From contig NZ_JAZHSH010000001.1 of the NCBI RefSeq assembly GCF_040100845.1, positions 3,022,501-3,086,500 of the forward strand: 64,000 nt of DNA, read 5' to 3'. The notes under the pieces were generated by a model. The model was not told the origin of the DNA, made no database searches, and saw only the letters and a program-made list of their open reading frames with translations. This DNA is from Chengkuizengella sp. SCS-71B. Lineage in GTDB: Bacteria > Bacillota > Bacilli > Paenibacillales > KCTC-33759. Positions 25,605-34,359 of the stretch are shown here, in pieces (within the stretch, counting starts at the first letter, position 1; each line of letters opens with the position of its first letter). The position numbers and the translations under genes were made by a program.

Positions 25605-25783
25605 CTCCTTAATTACTATAGATACAATTCGAAATTCCTGTTGAAAGCCAATGTACCCCTACTGTTAATAGATTCACATCTTTACTGTCTCTATGATAAA
25701 CAGAATCCTTATTCATAAACTATTAAAAATGTGTACTTGTCATAGGATACTTGTCTATACAAAATAAAGCCTTTGAACATATT

Positions 25784-25887
25784 ATATAATACCTCTTAGA
25801 AATAGGAGGTAATTATCAAACGCTATGCACTTATTTATCAACCTATACTGGAGAACCTCACTATTAATTTATATAGTGAGGTTTTCT
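25784..25887 (+). other. Promoter-RBS-hairpin remnant or attenuator
   Basis: TATAAT (about 25784) is followed by a perfect AGGAGGT (25804-25810), then ATC AAA CGC TAT GCA CTT (IKRYALIYQPILENL if ATC stands for ATG), and at once by an 11-bp stem AACCTCACTAT / ATAGTGAGGTT with TTTTC. It has all parts of a transcript, but almost no coding length. It is either a gene reduced to its two ends or a small leader. The rest of 25605-25934 has nothing recognisable. Confidence 0.35.
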
Positions 25888-25934
25888 AGCGTCAAATTCA
25901 ATGAACTTGACGGTTCTCTCTATTTTTTAACTCT

Positions 25935-26117
25935 TTAAACATTCTTTACAGCAACGTAATAAGCAATTACACCAAAAGGTCCAAACAAAGAAACAATAAT
26001 CTTCCATAACATATGAATATTCGTTTTTTTCCGTCTTGAAATTTTAGTAATCATAAAAATAGAAATAATCCATATCATGAATGCCACTATAAATCCTATT
26101 GATCCACCCATAATCAT
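25935..26117 (-). CDS. Small membrane protein with PLDc_N-like segment
   Basis: About 60 residues with two hydrophobic segments (GFIVAFMIWIISIFMITKI and WKIIVSLFGPFGVIAYYVAV) joined by a basic loop SRRKKTNIHM. The second segment, LFGPFGVIAYY, resembles the short membrane module found at the N-terminus of cardiolipin synthases and as a free-standing small protein in Bacillales. A GTG at 26123 is possible, but AAAGG is placed 6 bases before the ATG at 26117. Function is unknown. It is 50 bases beyond nagA's stop in the same direction. Confidence 0.6.
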   Translation of the reverse strand: MIMGGSIGFIVAFMIWIISIFMITKISRRKKTNIHMLWKIIVSLFGPFGVIAYYVAVKNV

Positions 26118-26174
26118 AACCACCCTTTGTGTTTAATAATCTAAACATTATATCATATTCAAATTTTTCATTTT

Positions 26175-27344
26175 TTAAAATTTCAATAATTCCCCTTTTT
26201 TCCATACCTTCTCTATATGCAGATCTTTTGATACCAATAACAAATCTGCTTGCAAACCTTCATTTATACTTCCTATTTGATTTTCCACTCCTAGCCGTTT
26301 TGCAGGATTGTAACTAGCAAATTTACTAACTTCAGGAACAGTCAGACCAACTTCATTAACCATATATTTAAAAGCTTCTATCATTGTTAAACTGCTACCT
26401 GCAAGATTTCCTCCTTCTTTTAATCTTGCTACGTTATCTTCCACTACAACATTTAATCCTCCCAAATTATAGATCCCGTCCCCTAAGCCGGCTGCTGACA
26501 TCGCATCAGTAATGAGTAATAGATTATCTTTATTTTTTAATTTGGTTAATAAATCAATACAAACTGGATGAACGTGTTCTCCATCTGCTATAATTTCTGT
26601 GCTTACCCCTTCATTCTTTAAAATACTTCCAACTACGCCAGGTTCTCTATGATGAATTCCACTCATTGCGTTAAACATATGTACAGAATGAGTTAACCCC
26701 GCTTCGTATGCAGTTTCCATTTCCTCATGGACTGCTTCGGAGTGTCCACAAGCCATCACTATACCCTGTTCAACTCCATATCGAATCATCTCAACAGCTT
26801 TTTCCTTCTCTGGAGCAAGGGTTAATATTTTTATCACCCCTGGGAATTTATCAATCCATTCTTTTATCCAATCTAACCGAGGCGGTACAACGTAATTTGG
26901 GTTTTGAGCCCCTAATTTATTGGGACTAATAAAAGGGCCTTCCAAATGTACGCCAATGATTTGTGCAGTGAGTTGTCCTTTTTCCTGTAAGTTCTCAACT
27001 GATTGCAGTACCTTCTCAATATTTTCTTTCGAGGAAGTAACGGTTGTTGCAAGCATTGTCGTTGTCCCAAATTGAGCATGAAATTCACTTATTCCTTGTA
27101 GAGATTCCAGACTAGCATCCATAAAGTCAAAACCATTGCCACCATGTACATGAACATCTATAAAACCTGGAAGTAACCAAGCTCCTTTAGCATCCATGAG
27201 TTCCACATTTGGGTTTTCCACCAAAAAAGAATTCATATCATGATTTTCAACAATTTGTTCTATTTTTCCTTCATATATGAATACTCCCCCTCTTTCAATT
27301 ACTCCCATTATGCTAACAATATTTGCGTTATATATAAACAACAT
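26175..27344 (-). CDS. nagA: N-acetylglucosamine-6-phosphate deacetylase
   Basis: About 389 residues, the usual NagA length, with an amidohydrolase TIM barrel. Seen are the metal-site HVHGGNGFDFMD (residues about 68-79), GVHLEGPFISPNKLGAQNP, the histidines in ACGHSEAVHEEM and SVHMFNAMSGIHHREPG, and the catalytic Asp in LLITDAMSAAG. It converts GlcNAc-6-phosphate to glucosamine-6-phosphate and acetate in cell-wall and chitin sugar recycling. nagB is not next to it, unlike in many Bacillales. The preferred start is ATG 27344 after GAGGTGAAG, rather than the GTG within that RBS. Divergent from deoD. Confidence 0.95.
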   Translation of the reverse strand: MLFIYNANIVSIMGVIERGGVFIYEGKIEQIVENHDMNSFLVENPNVELMDAKGAWLLPGFIDVHVHGGNGFDFMDASLESLQGISEFHAQFGTTTMLATTVTSSKENIEKVLQSVENLQEKGQLTAQIIGVHLEGPFISPNKLGAQNPNYVVPPRLDWIKEWIDKFPGVIKILTLAPEKEKAVEMIRYGVEQGIVMACGHSEAVHEEMETAYEAGLTHSVHMFNAMSGIHHREPGVVGSILKNEGVSTEIIADGEHVHPVCIDLLTKLKNKDNLLLITDAMSAAGLGDGIYNLGGLNVVVEDNVARLKEGGNLAGSSLTMIEAFKYMVNEVGLTVPEVSKFASYNPAKRLGVENQIGSINEGLQADLLLVSKDLHIEKVWKKGELLKF

Positions 27345-27536
27345 CTTCACCTCAAATCCTAATCAAAGTCGCACTTATATATTCTTCTAATTTAAACTAT
27401 AAAACAGATCTTCATTTAAAAACAGGGGGAAATTTTGTTCATTTTATGTCTTATTTGAATCAGTATAACGATTATGATACATTGATTAAGCAAGGTTATG
27501 ATAATTACCTATTGAAAACTAGAAAGGATTGTTAAA

Positions 27537-28244
27537 ATGAGCATACATATTGAGGCAAAAGAAAATGAAATCGCGGAAACGATACTTTTACCAGGTGATC
27601 CATTACGCGCAAAATATATCGCAGAAACCTTCTTAGAAGATATTTCTTGTTATAACAATGTTCGCGGCATGTTAGGGTTTACAGGTACATACAAAAATGA
27701 ACGTATATCTGTACAGGGAACTGGAATGGGCGTTCCTTCAATTTCTATTTATGTAAATGAATTGATTCAAAGTTATGGTGTGAAAAATTTAATTAGAGTA
27801 GGAACATGTGGAGCAATCCAGAAAGATGTAAAAGTACGTGATGTCATTCTTGCCATGACCTCTACCACAGACTCACAAATGAACCGCATTGAATTTGGAC
27901 CTATTGATTATGCGCCAACAGCAAACTTTAACCTTTTAAAAAGAGCTTATGATACTGGCGTTGAAAAAGGATTAAATTTAAAAGTGGGTAACGTATTTAC
28001 TGCGGATCAATTTTATAATGATAATGCACAATTTGAAAAATTAGCTCGTTACGGTGTACTTGCAGTTGAGATGGAAACGACAGCTTTATATACATTAGCA
28101 GCAAAATTTGATGTAAACGCACTGTCTGTTTTAACTGTAAGTGATCACATTTTAACTGGTGAAGAAACAACTGCTGAAGAAAGACAAACTACATTTAATG
28201 ATATGATTGAAGTTGCATTAGATGCTGCAATAAAAAATAAATAA
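27537..28244 (+). CDS. deoD: Purine-nucleoside phosphorylase, DeoD type
   Basis: 235 residues, full length. [43 protein letters not shown] and the signature [15 protein letters not shown] with [16 protein letters not shown] are those of hexameric DeoD. It splits purine (deoxy)ribonucleosides with phosphate into base and (deoxy)ribose-1-phosphate for salvage. The start ATG follows AGAAAGGA. A possible promoter is TTGAAT (27455-27460), 17 bases, TACATT (27478-27483). It is monocistronic and divergent from nagA; the mer operon follows downstream under its own promoter. Confidence 0.95.
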   Translation: MSIHIEAKENEIAETILLPGDPLRAKYIAETFLEDISCYNNVRGMLGFTGTYKNERISVQGTGMGVPSISIYVNELIQSYGVKNLIRVGTCGAIQKDVKVRDVILAMTSTTDSQMNRIEFGPIDYAPTANFNLLKRAYDTGVEKGLNLKVGNVFTADQFYNDNAQFEKLARYGVLAVEMETTALYTLAAKFDVNALSVLTVSDHILTGEETTAEERQTTFNDMIEVALDAAIKNK

Positions 28245-28290
28245 CCAATATTAACACTAAAAAAAAATTTCAAAAATATTTAATTAACTA

Positions 28291-28322
28291 TTGACCCTGT
28301 ACCTAGGTACAGGGTTTATACT
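28291..28322 (+). promoter_or_regulatory. MerR-type mer promoter/operator
   Basis: TTGACC (-35, 28291-28296) and TATACT (-10, 28317-28322) are separated by 20 bases, the overlong spacing typical of MerR-activated promoters. Within it, ACCCTGTACCT and its complement form a perfect 22-bp palindrome (28294-28315). MerR bound here would untwist the spacer when Hg(II) binds. The promoter reads into merR itself, the arrangement of Gram-positive mer operons. Confidence 0.92.
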
Positions 28323-28343
28323 TTTTTTATGAGGTGATTAAAC

Positions 28344-28745
28344 ATGAATTATCGTGCAGGTGAAATTGCAAAAGCTTGTTTAATTAATAAAGAAACACTC
28401 CGTTATTATGAGCGTGTTGGTCTCATCCCTGAACCTCCACGTTCCAAATCTGGGTATCGATTGTATCAGGAAAGTACAATTCAAAGAATACAATTCATTA
28501 AAAAGTTACAAGGATTAGATTTCAGCATAAAAGAAATAGATAAAATGCTCGGTATAATTGATAAAGACAATTTAAAATGTCGAGACATGTATGAATTCAC
28601 ATCTCAAAAAATAAGTGATATTGAACAAAAAATGAAAGAACTAATGAAGGCTAAAAGTCTGTTAGAAGAATTGAAACAACGTTGTCCAGATGAAAAAGAA
28701 ATGTTTGAATGTCCCATCGTAGATTCACTTTTAGAAGAGGTTTAA
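28344..28745 (+). CDS. merR: Mercury-responsive regulator MerR
   Basis: 133 residues. The N-terminal MerR HTH (EIAKACLINKETLRYYERVGL, RLYQESTIQRIQFIKKL) is followed by a long dimerisation helix. Three cysteines, C79, C114 and C123, stand at the spacing of the Hg(II) ligands of MerR (KCRDM; QRCPDEKEMFECPIV), so mercury specificity is well supported. It represses and, with Hg(II), activates its own promoter at 28291, and with it merF and merA. First gene of the operon; the RBS is GAGGTG. Confidence 0.93.
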   Translation: MNYRAGEIAKACLINKETLRYYERVGLIPEPPRSKSGYRLYQESTIQRIQFIKKLQGLDFSIKEIDKMLGIIDKDNLKCRDMYEFTSQKISDIEQKMKELMKAKSLLEELKQRCPDEKEMFECPIVDSLLEEV

Positions 28746-28765
28746 CAAAAAAAGGTGGTGCAATA

Positions 28766-28960
28766 GTGAAAAACAAAAAGTTATTTATATTTGGTTTAGC
28801 AGGAACATTCATCACTCTTGTTTGTTGCTTTACCCCCTTACTTGTTATCTCTTTAGGAGTAATAGGTCTCAGTGCATGGATTGGGATCATTGATTACTTC
28901 CTTATTCCATTAATCGTATTTTTTATCGGATTAACTTACTTTTCTTATAGGAAGTCTTAG
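28766..28960 (+). CDS. merF: Small mercury transport protein, MerF-like
   Basis: 64 residues with two membrane helices (FIFGLAGTFITLVCCFTPLLV and IDYFLIPLIVFFIGLTYF). The vicinal pair C20-C21 in the first helix is the mercury-binding pair of MerF/MerT. The second cytoplasmic cysteine pair known from Gram-negative MerF is absent, as the protein ends in YFSYRKS. The start is GTG at 28766 behind AAAGGTGG. It would pass Hg(II) across the membrane towards MerA. It sits between merR and merA, 20 bases after merR. Confidence 0.82.
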   Translation: MKNKKLFIFGLAGTFITLVCCFTPLLVISLGVIGLSAWIGIIDYFLIPLIVFFIGLTYFSYRKS

Positions 28961-28994
28961 TCATGAAAGGAAATATTAAGAATACAGAGGAAGG

Positions 28995-30416
28995 ATGAGT
29001 ATATTGAAAAATAATAAATTTGATTTTGATTTTGCCATTATAGGTTCTGGAGCTGCTGCATTTTCTGCTGCAATTCAAGCCTCTCAATACAATACTAAAA
29101 TAGTGATGATAGAAAAAGGAACTATTGGAGGAACATGTGTGAATATTGGATGCATACCATCTAAAACGTTAATCCAGGCTGGGAACATAAATCATACAAT
29201 TCAACATCATCTCGTCCAAGGTCTGCAAAGTGAGACAAAACAAATTAATTTTAAAAATATAATATCTCAAAAAGATGAACTCGTTTTTTCACTTAGACAG
29301 CAAAAATATGAGAATCTAATTGATCAATACGGATTTGAGTTCATTCGAGGTGAAGCTAAATTTACTAATGCCCATACGATTGAAGTAAATGGGAAAAGGA
29401 TTACCTCTAATATCATTTTAATTGCTACTGGGGCATCCCCATTCATTCCAGACATTCCGGGACTAAAAGATGTAAAATATTTAACAAGTACTTCTGCTAT
29501 GAATTTAGAAAAAATCCCTAATCGAATGATTGTCATTGGAGCAGGTTATATCGGTCTTGAGCTTGGGCAAATGTTTCATAATTTAGGCTCTAAGGTTACT
29601 CTTCTAAAACGTAATGATCGTTTATTACCTTCTTATGATTTAGAAATATCGGAAAGAGTTTCTAGTTTTTTTAATACGGAACATTTAAAACTATTAACTG
29701 GCGTAACATATAAAAAAATAGAACAAAAAGGAACCATTAAGAGGATTCACATTACAATTCAAGGTGAGGATCAAATTATTGAAGCAGATGAGATACTTGT
29801 GGCTGCAGGGAGATCTCCAAAAACAAGTAAACTTAATCTAAAAAATACAAAAGTACATTTGGGTGAGTCAGGAGAAATTCTAGTTAACGAATACATGCAA
29901 ACTAATGTAGAAAATATTTATGCCGCTGGAGATGTACTTCTTAGTGCACAATTTGTGTACACCGCTGCACATCAAGGAAGTATTGTTGCAGATCATGCAT
30001 TTGGAACCACAAAACGAAAAAATAATTCGAATGTGATTCCATCTGTGATTTTTACTAACCCTTCGATAGCATCTGTTGGTATTACTGAACAAACAGCAAA
30101 AGAAAACGATATCCCTATAAAAACATCTATTTTATCAATGGAAAATGTACCTAGAGCAATCATTAATTTGAATACCGAAGGGTTAATTAAAATTGTAGCT
30201 GAAAAAAATACGAATAAAATACTAGGTGTACAGGTTGTCGCAGAAAACGCTGGCGAAATTATTTATGCAGCTACACTAGCTGTACAATTTGGATTAACAA
30301 TAGACAACATCAATGAAACCTTTGCCCCATATCTTACAATGGCTGAAGGACTTAAATTAACCTCTCTTGCATTTGATAAAGATCCAAGAAATCTATCTTG
30401 TTGTGCAGGAAATTAA
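28995..30416 (+). CDS. merA: Mercury(II) reductase MerA
   Basis: 473 residues, the core enzyme without the N-terminal heavy-metal-associated (NmerA) domain. FAD site AIIGSGAAAFSAAIQA, redox pair GGTCVNIGCIPSK (C48, C53), NADPH site VIGAGYIGLELGQMF, FAD site IYAAGDVL and the C-terminal Hg-binding pair SCCAGN (C469-C470) are all intact. It reduces Hg(II) to volatile Hg(0) with NADPH in the cytoplasm. Last gene of the operon; no merB (organomercury lyase) follows. Its stop overlaps the stop of the convergent acetyltransferase gene by a few bases, with no terminator between. Confidence 0.96.
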   Translation: MSILKNNKFDFDFAIIGSGAAAFSAAIQASQYNTKIVMIEKGTIGGTCVNIGCIPSKTLIQAGNINHTIQHHLVQGLQSETKQINFKNIISQKDELVFSLRQQKYENLIDQYGFEFIRGEAKFTNAHTIEVNGKRITSNIILIATGASPFIPDIPGLKDVKYLTSTSAMNLEKIPNRMIVIGAGYIGLELGQMFHNLGSKVTLLKRNDRLLPSYDLEISERVSSFFNTEHLKLLTGVTYKKIEQKGTIKRIHITIQGEDQIIEADEILVAAGRSPKTSKLNLKNTKVHLGESGEILVNEYMQTNVENIYAAGDVLLSAQFVYTAAHQGSIVADHAFGTTKRKNNSNVIPSVIFTNPSIASVGITEQTAKENDIPIKTSILSMENVPRAIINLNTEGLIKIVAEKNTNKILGVQVVAENAGEIIYAATLAVQFGLTIDNINETFAPYLTMAEGLKLTSLAFDKDPRNLSCCAGN

Positions 30417-30952
30417 TTATACTGTTCAAGATTATGTTCATCTTTTAATAATCCATATAAAAACATATCATGACGTTCAAGAAACTCACGGTAAACTCCC
30501 TCTTTTTTAAATCCAAGCTTTTCATATAGAGTAATCGCTCGTTCGTTATAACTAAATACGGTTAATTGTAAACGATATAAATTAAGTTCACTAAATGCAT
30601 AACGAAGAGCAAGTGTTAGCATTTCTGTGCCAAAACCTTTTGACCAATTTTGTTTATCTCCAATGGCCATTGATAACCATGCAGTACGGTGATTCCATAG
30701 TATTCCATCTATTTCTATTACCCCTATGATTTGATCTGAATCTATCAACCTTACAGCAAATCTATATTCATTAGAATCTGTAGAATCAATCCACTTTTTT
30801 ATTTCAGAAGCTTGTTTTGGGAATGCTGCTTCTGCAGTAAACAAATTTAAAAAATCAGCATTTTCATACCATTTCAATATATGAGAAATATCTGTTTCTC
30901 TAATGGATGTTAATTTTAACTTCTCCCCTTCAAACAATTGACTTGATTTCAT
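30413..30952 (-). CDS. GNAT acetyltransferase, RimJ/RimL type
   Basis: About 179 residues. The layout is that of the RimJ/L (SpeG-like) branch: FEGEKLKLTSIRETDISHILKW at the N-terminus, DSDQIIGVIEIDGI, AWLSMAIGDKQNWSKGFGTEML (acetyl-CoA pyrophosphate loop) and LGFKKEGVYREFL at the end. It acetylates an amino group of a protein or small molecule. The frame extends upstream to 31009, but AAAGAGGG stands just before the ATG at 30952. It is transcribed towards merA and overlaps its stop. It follows another GNAT gene with a small gap, possibly as a pair. Confidence 0.85.
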   Translation of the reverse strand: MKSSQLFEGEKLKLTSIRETDISHILKWYENADFLNLFTAEAAFPKQASEIKKWIDSTDSNEYRFAVRLIDSDQIIGVIEIDGILWNHRTAWLSMAIGDKQNWSKGFGTEMLTLALRYAFSELNLYRLQLTVFSYNERAITLYEKLGFKKEGVYREFLERHDMFLYGLLKDEHNLEQYN

Positions 30953-31015
30953 AAATACCCTCTTTTCTAGTATGTAATCTACACTTAAAAATAACAATAG
31001 TGAGAACAAAATGAT

Positions 31016-31513
31016 TTATGATAAAAACAACATCATATGTTCTTCATCATAATACGTATCTCCTATTTTTAAAGCTCTTTTATCTACTCCAAATGTTTCA
31101 AACCCCATAGAATTATACAGTTTTCTTGCTGCTTCGTTCTCTCTATTTACACTCAAATAAATTTGTTCAACTTCATCTAACTCTTTTGCTTCTTTTATTA
31201 CTTCTTTCATTAAACTTTTCCCAATCCCCATACCATGATAATCAGAATCAACATACATAGCATAGATATTTGCTCTATGTTTTAATTTATTTTTCTTTTC
31301 TTTCACCAAAGTCACTATTCCAATTAGTTGTTCACTTTTAAATGCACCAAGAGTTATAAACTCAGATTTTAATCTACTTTTAAATTCTTCTACTGTAAAT
31401 TCTTTTTCCTCTTCATAACTTGAACCAAATGCAGAAGGATGGTTTTTTAAACCTTTTAATCTAAGTTTTTTATATAATTCAGCATGTGTAGAATCTAATC
31501 GTTTAATATTCAT
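31016..31513 (-). CDS. GNAT acetyltransferase
   Basis: 165 residues, complete. Acetyl-CoA site AMYVDSDYHGMGIGKSLMKEVI, then IYLSVNRENEAARKLYNSMGFETFGVDKRALKIGDTYYDEEHM, the standard GNAT_1 end with a preserved Asn and Tyr. The N-terminus IKRLDSTHAELYKKLRLKGLKNHPSAFGSSYEEE matches a common Bacillales group whose substrate is unknown. RBS AGGAGGGG is present. It lies upstream of, and in the same direction as, the RimL-type acetyltransferase, and could be cotranscribed with it. Confidence 0.87.
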   Translation of the reverse strand: MNIKRLDSTHAELYKKLRLKGLKNHPSAFGSSYEEEKEFTVEEFKSRLKSEFITLGAFKSEQLIGIVTLVKEKKNKLKHRANIYAMYVDSDYHGMGIGKSLMKEVIKEAKELDEVEQIYLSVNRENEAARKLYNSMGFETFGVDKRALKIGDTYYDEEHMMLFLS

Positions 31514-31591
31514 AAACCCCTCCTATTACATTCAAAACTATTAATAAACACTTATTTTGATTAATGATATACTATTAACATTAAATTTGAC

Positions 31592-31773
31592 CTACCAAGG
31601 TAACTTTCCAATACCAGGCTCTACATATAAACCTGATTCATCTTTCTCTAGGTCTTTTATCATTTGAAAATATTTTGTGCTGCTTCATACGGTTCATGAC
31701 TATTAAAAAAGGACTTAGTTAGTTCGTATCCAACTCCTCTACCTGCACCAGTAATTAAAACTCTCTCATTCAA
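31592..31773 (-). pseudogene. Internally deleted short-chain dehydrogenase
   Basis: From TTG 31773: NERVLITGAGRGVGYELTK is a standard SDR nucleotide-binding start (TGxGxGxG). After SFFNSHEPYEAAQNIFK comes a stop, and a base out of frame MIKDLEKDESGLYVEPG, LPW and a second stop at 31592. The second part resembles an SDR C-terminus (EAAQ..I..L....SG.Y...G). About 170 residues, including the catalytic Ser-Tyr-Lys, are missing. It is a deletion relic. Confidence 0.65.
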
Positions 31774-31822
31774 AACTATCACATCCCATTTTTTATTTTA
31801 GTGAACAGTAAGATTAATCATC

Positions 31823-32059
31823 TTACCTACTTGTAATTCCAAAAATGAACTTGAATTTATTACGATCCTTTTTTCCTTTTTGAAAACCTTTTTTTAAATC
31901 TAAAATATATACCGTTTTTCCAACCCAAATTCGTAAGTATAAGGAATGAAACTTTATAGGACCACAAATTCCTTTTTCTTCAAATTCTGTACCATTGTTT
32001 AATTCTGTTTCAGTTCTAATTAACCAAGTATTACCTATTCCAAATTCAATGTATTTCAA
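31823..32059 (-). CDS. DUF3977-like small protein
   Basis: 78 residues; recognised from memory as a DUF3977 protein by KYIEFGIGNTWLIRTETEL, FEEKGICGPIKFHSLYLRIWVG and NKFKFIFGI. The protein is compact, beta-rich and soluble, without signal peptide. It is a single domain of the expected length, so appears intact. Function is unknown. The neighbours (SDR relic and a DUF4359-like protein) give no clue. RBS GGAGCG precedes the ATG. Confidence 0.65.
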   Translation of the reverse strand: MKYIEFGIGNTWLIRTETELNNGTEFEEKGICGPIKFHSLYLRIWVGKTVYILDLKKGFQKGKKDRNKFKFIFGITSR

Positions 32060-32104
32060 TCTTAACGTACGCTCCTAATTATAGTGTATTTATTAGTTTC
32101 TATT

Positions 32105-32410
32105 TCAGTTAAATGGTTCTAACCACCATGGATAATCAAATTGTCCATCTGACACTTTAAAGAATTTGCCGAAAATCCCTAGATGAGTTACTCCATTTTC
32201 ATCAATTACTTCAACAAAAGGGGTATAGGTAGAAAATAGATAGAAATTTATATGTTCAATTATGATTTTAGGAGTTTTTGGCACCGTTATTCCGAGCCTT
32301 TCTTCTTCTTGAGCCATATATTTTTTATAATCTTCTAAATTTGGATTAGTTAAAATTAATAATACGATCATCATTACTACAACTATCATAAACATATATA
32401 TCTTCTTCAT
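32105..32410 (-). CDS. DUF4359-like membrane-anchored protein
   Basis: About 101 residues: a single N-terminal helix (MKKIYMFMIVVVMMIVLLIL), then NPNLEDYKKYMAQ and a short outer domain with INFYLFSTYTPFVEV, THLGIFGKFFKVSDGQFDYPWWL. These phrases fit the DUF4359 family of small exported Bacillales proteins. The frame continues to 32458, but GGGTGAG lies 4 bases before the ATG at 32410, and the charged extension would block a signal anchor. Function is unknown. Probably located at the outer face of the membrane. Confidence 0.65.
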   Translation of the reverse strand: MKKIYMFMIVVVMMIVLLILTNPNLEDYKKYMAQEEERLGITVPKTPKIIIEHINFYLFSTYTPFVEVIDENGVTHLGIFGKFFKVSDGQFDYPWWLEPFN

Positions 32411-32533
32411 GTTTCTCACCCACTTCTTAATCCATCCTACCTTAGATAAAAGAGCCAATCAATCCTTGATAACTCCTTTACTCATTATATAACTATCAAA
32501 TGTTTAACTTATATTATCACTCATTCCAAAATA

Positions 32534-33378
32534 TTAATAGAAATTTTCATTAAATTTTTCGTGGTGGTCATTACCTAGCTTATTACGATATAAAAGAAAA
32601 AGCCAGATACTACTTGTAAGTACACAAATTATCCCAAACACTACACCAATAGCTTGGGGAGAGTAGTAATCTAGTAAAATACCTGTTAAAACCATAGATA
32701 ACTGAAATAATGATCCGTAAACCGCATAAATTTATAACCATCCACTATATCTCTAGAATAATTGATTTTTTTAGTTGATTGTTGTTTTATCTCAGTTTGA
32801 GGAATTTCGGTAAACTTTATAATTAAAGCAGAAATGAAAAAAGCCATGCTATTTAATGCAAAAGCGATATTAGGACTTAGAAACCCTAATACAAGCCCAC
32901 CTATACTAGAGCCTATGATAGCAGAAATTGCCTGCATTGAGCTTGATAACGAATTAGCAACTGGTAATTCTTCTTTACTAACCATCTTGGGAATTACACT
33001 TTGTCTTGCAGGATTAAATAGTGTAGAACATAACGCCATTAAAGCATTCACAATAAAAACCAAATATATAAAATTATCAGCAAAAAGAAAACCTAGCACA
33101 ATGATAGCTCTAATCAAATCCGTAATGATTAGAATCTTTTTTCTATTCATTCTATCAACAAAAACACCTGCTAACGGGCTAAACAATAATTGAGGAACCC
33201 CCTTGCTAATGAGCGTTAAGCTTACCATGAAGGGTGACCCTGTAATCCCATAAACAAAAGTTAATAAAGCTATAGTACTGAACCAATCACCAATTGTACT
33301 CGTCGTTTGAGCATAAAAAAGTTTTTTATATTCATTATTGTTTTTAAGTATTTTTGTATATACGTTTTTATTCTCCAA
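32534..33378 (-). pseudogene. MFS exporter with central deletion and frameshift
   Basis: TTG 33378 (RBS GGTGGGAGA) opens ENKNVYTKILKNNNEYKKLF, then WFSTIALLTFVYGITGSPF and ..GVFVDRMNRKKILIITDLIRA. This is the N-terminal half of a DHA-type major-facilitator exporter with its A-motif DRMNRKK. At about 32740 the frame goes over to VDGYKFMRF and ends, while one base out of frame AVYGSLFQLSMVLTGILLDYY runs into the last helix and ends at 32534. About 100-130 residues in the second half are lost. The product cannot fold as a transporter. Confidence 0.8.
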
Positions 33379-33590
33379 TAATCTCCCACCTTGTTTAATT
33401 TTATTAAACTCATCCTCAAGGGTTATATTTTCATCATAATTATTAAAAGCCCTATTAACTACCTTCAGAAGGATTAGTTTTAAGTACAACTTTAGGCCGA
33501 GATTATATTCAAAAATATGTACATCATCCAATTTTAAAGTAGGAATTGAAAACTTGATGAAAGAATGACAGAGGACTAAATCAAGTTTAG

Positions 33591-34319
33591 TTAAGAAAGG
33601 ACCAATTTAGCGATACGTTCATTTACATTGTCATTAAATAAACCACCGTGATAACAAATAACAGTTTCAATATCATATTGTGTGAACTTTCGCAATGATT
33701 TTTGAGATAATTCAATATCTATAGATTGCTGGTTTAGTTCTAACAGACCATCTTGAACAACCATTGCATCTGCAGCAATAAGAGTCTTACTTTGTTTATG
33801 ATACAAGCTAATATGACCTATACTATGACCTGGTGTATTGATGACAATGATACCTCCACAATAAGGTAACTCTTCACCATCTGTCACTATTTTGTGAACA
33901 ATAGTTTTTGGTGGATTGGATAACTCTGATTTAAAGTCATTACGCCATTGTTCTGGCCAAGATTCCATTTGAGCCAGCAATTCATCTGTTAAGAGATCTT
34001 TTTCTCCCTGAATATATGGTTTTTCTAAATCATTTGATAAAACTTGAATATTGTGATGCGATGACTCTAAAATACTAGGTAAACTTCCTGTATGGTCAAA
34101 ATGATGATGAGTAATGATGATCTTTCTTAGAGAGTCAAAAGGTATAGATGCTTTTTCAAATTCTTCTAGAAAAATATCTTTTTGACCTGGGAAACCAGTG
34201 TCTATCAATATAGCCATTTCTTTATCCCAAATAACAGTAGGATGTATAGTCACATCTTGCCCCAAAAAGTCTTTTCTTTCGATCTCGAATACTTCAATTC
34301 CTGTAGCTACCTTCATCAT
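33591..34319 (-). CDS. Metallo-beta-lactamase-fold hydrolase
   Basis: 242 residues. The zinc motif HHHFDH is at 71-76 (ITHHHFDHTGSLP). NTPGHSIGHISLYH gives the next His, and LIAADAMVVQDG the bridging Asp. ICYHGG supplies the last His near the C-terminus. This is the glyoxalase II-like or lactonase-like general group, acting on esters or thioesters in the cytoplasm. The gene follows the AraC-type regulator 40 bases downstream in the same direction and is probably cotranscribed. No signal peptide and no evidence of antibiotic hydrolysis. Confidence 0.88.
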   Translation of the reverse strand: MMKVATGIEVFEIERKDFLGQDVTIHPTVIWDKEMAILIDTGFPGQKDIFLEEFEKASIPFDSLRKIIITHHHFDHTGSLPSILESSHHNIQVLSNDLEKPYIQGEKDLLTDELLAQMESWPEQWRNDFKSELSNPPKTIVHKIVTDGEELPYCGGIIVINTPGHSIGHISLYHKQSKTLIAADAMVVQDGLLELNQQSIDIELSQKSLRKFTQYDIETVICYHGGLFNDNVNERIAKLVLS

Positions 34320-34359
34320 ATTCCTCCATAATCAGTTTTTATTTTCATATCTTTATAAT

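Noticed and set aside
25811-25920. A 37-codon frame from ATG 25823
   Set aside because: It runs straight through the hairpin terminator, so it is not a convincing gene.
33591-34319. Calling the MBL-fold protein a carbapenemase
   Set aside because: It has no signal peptide and the layout is that of general thioesterase or lactonase-like hydrolases.
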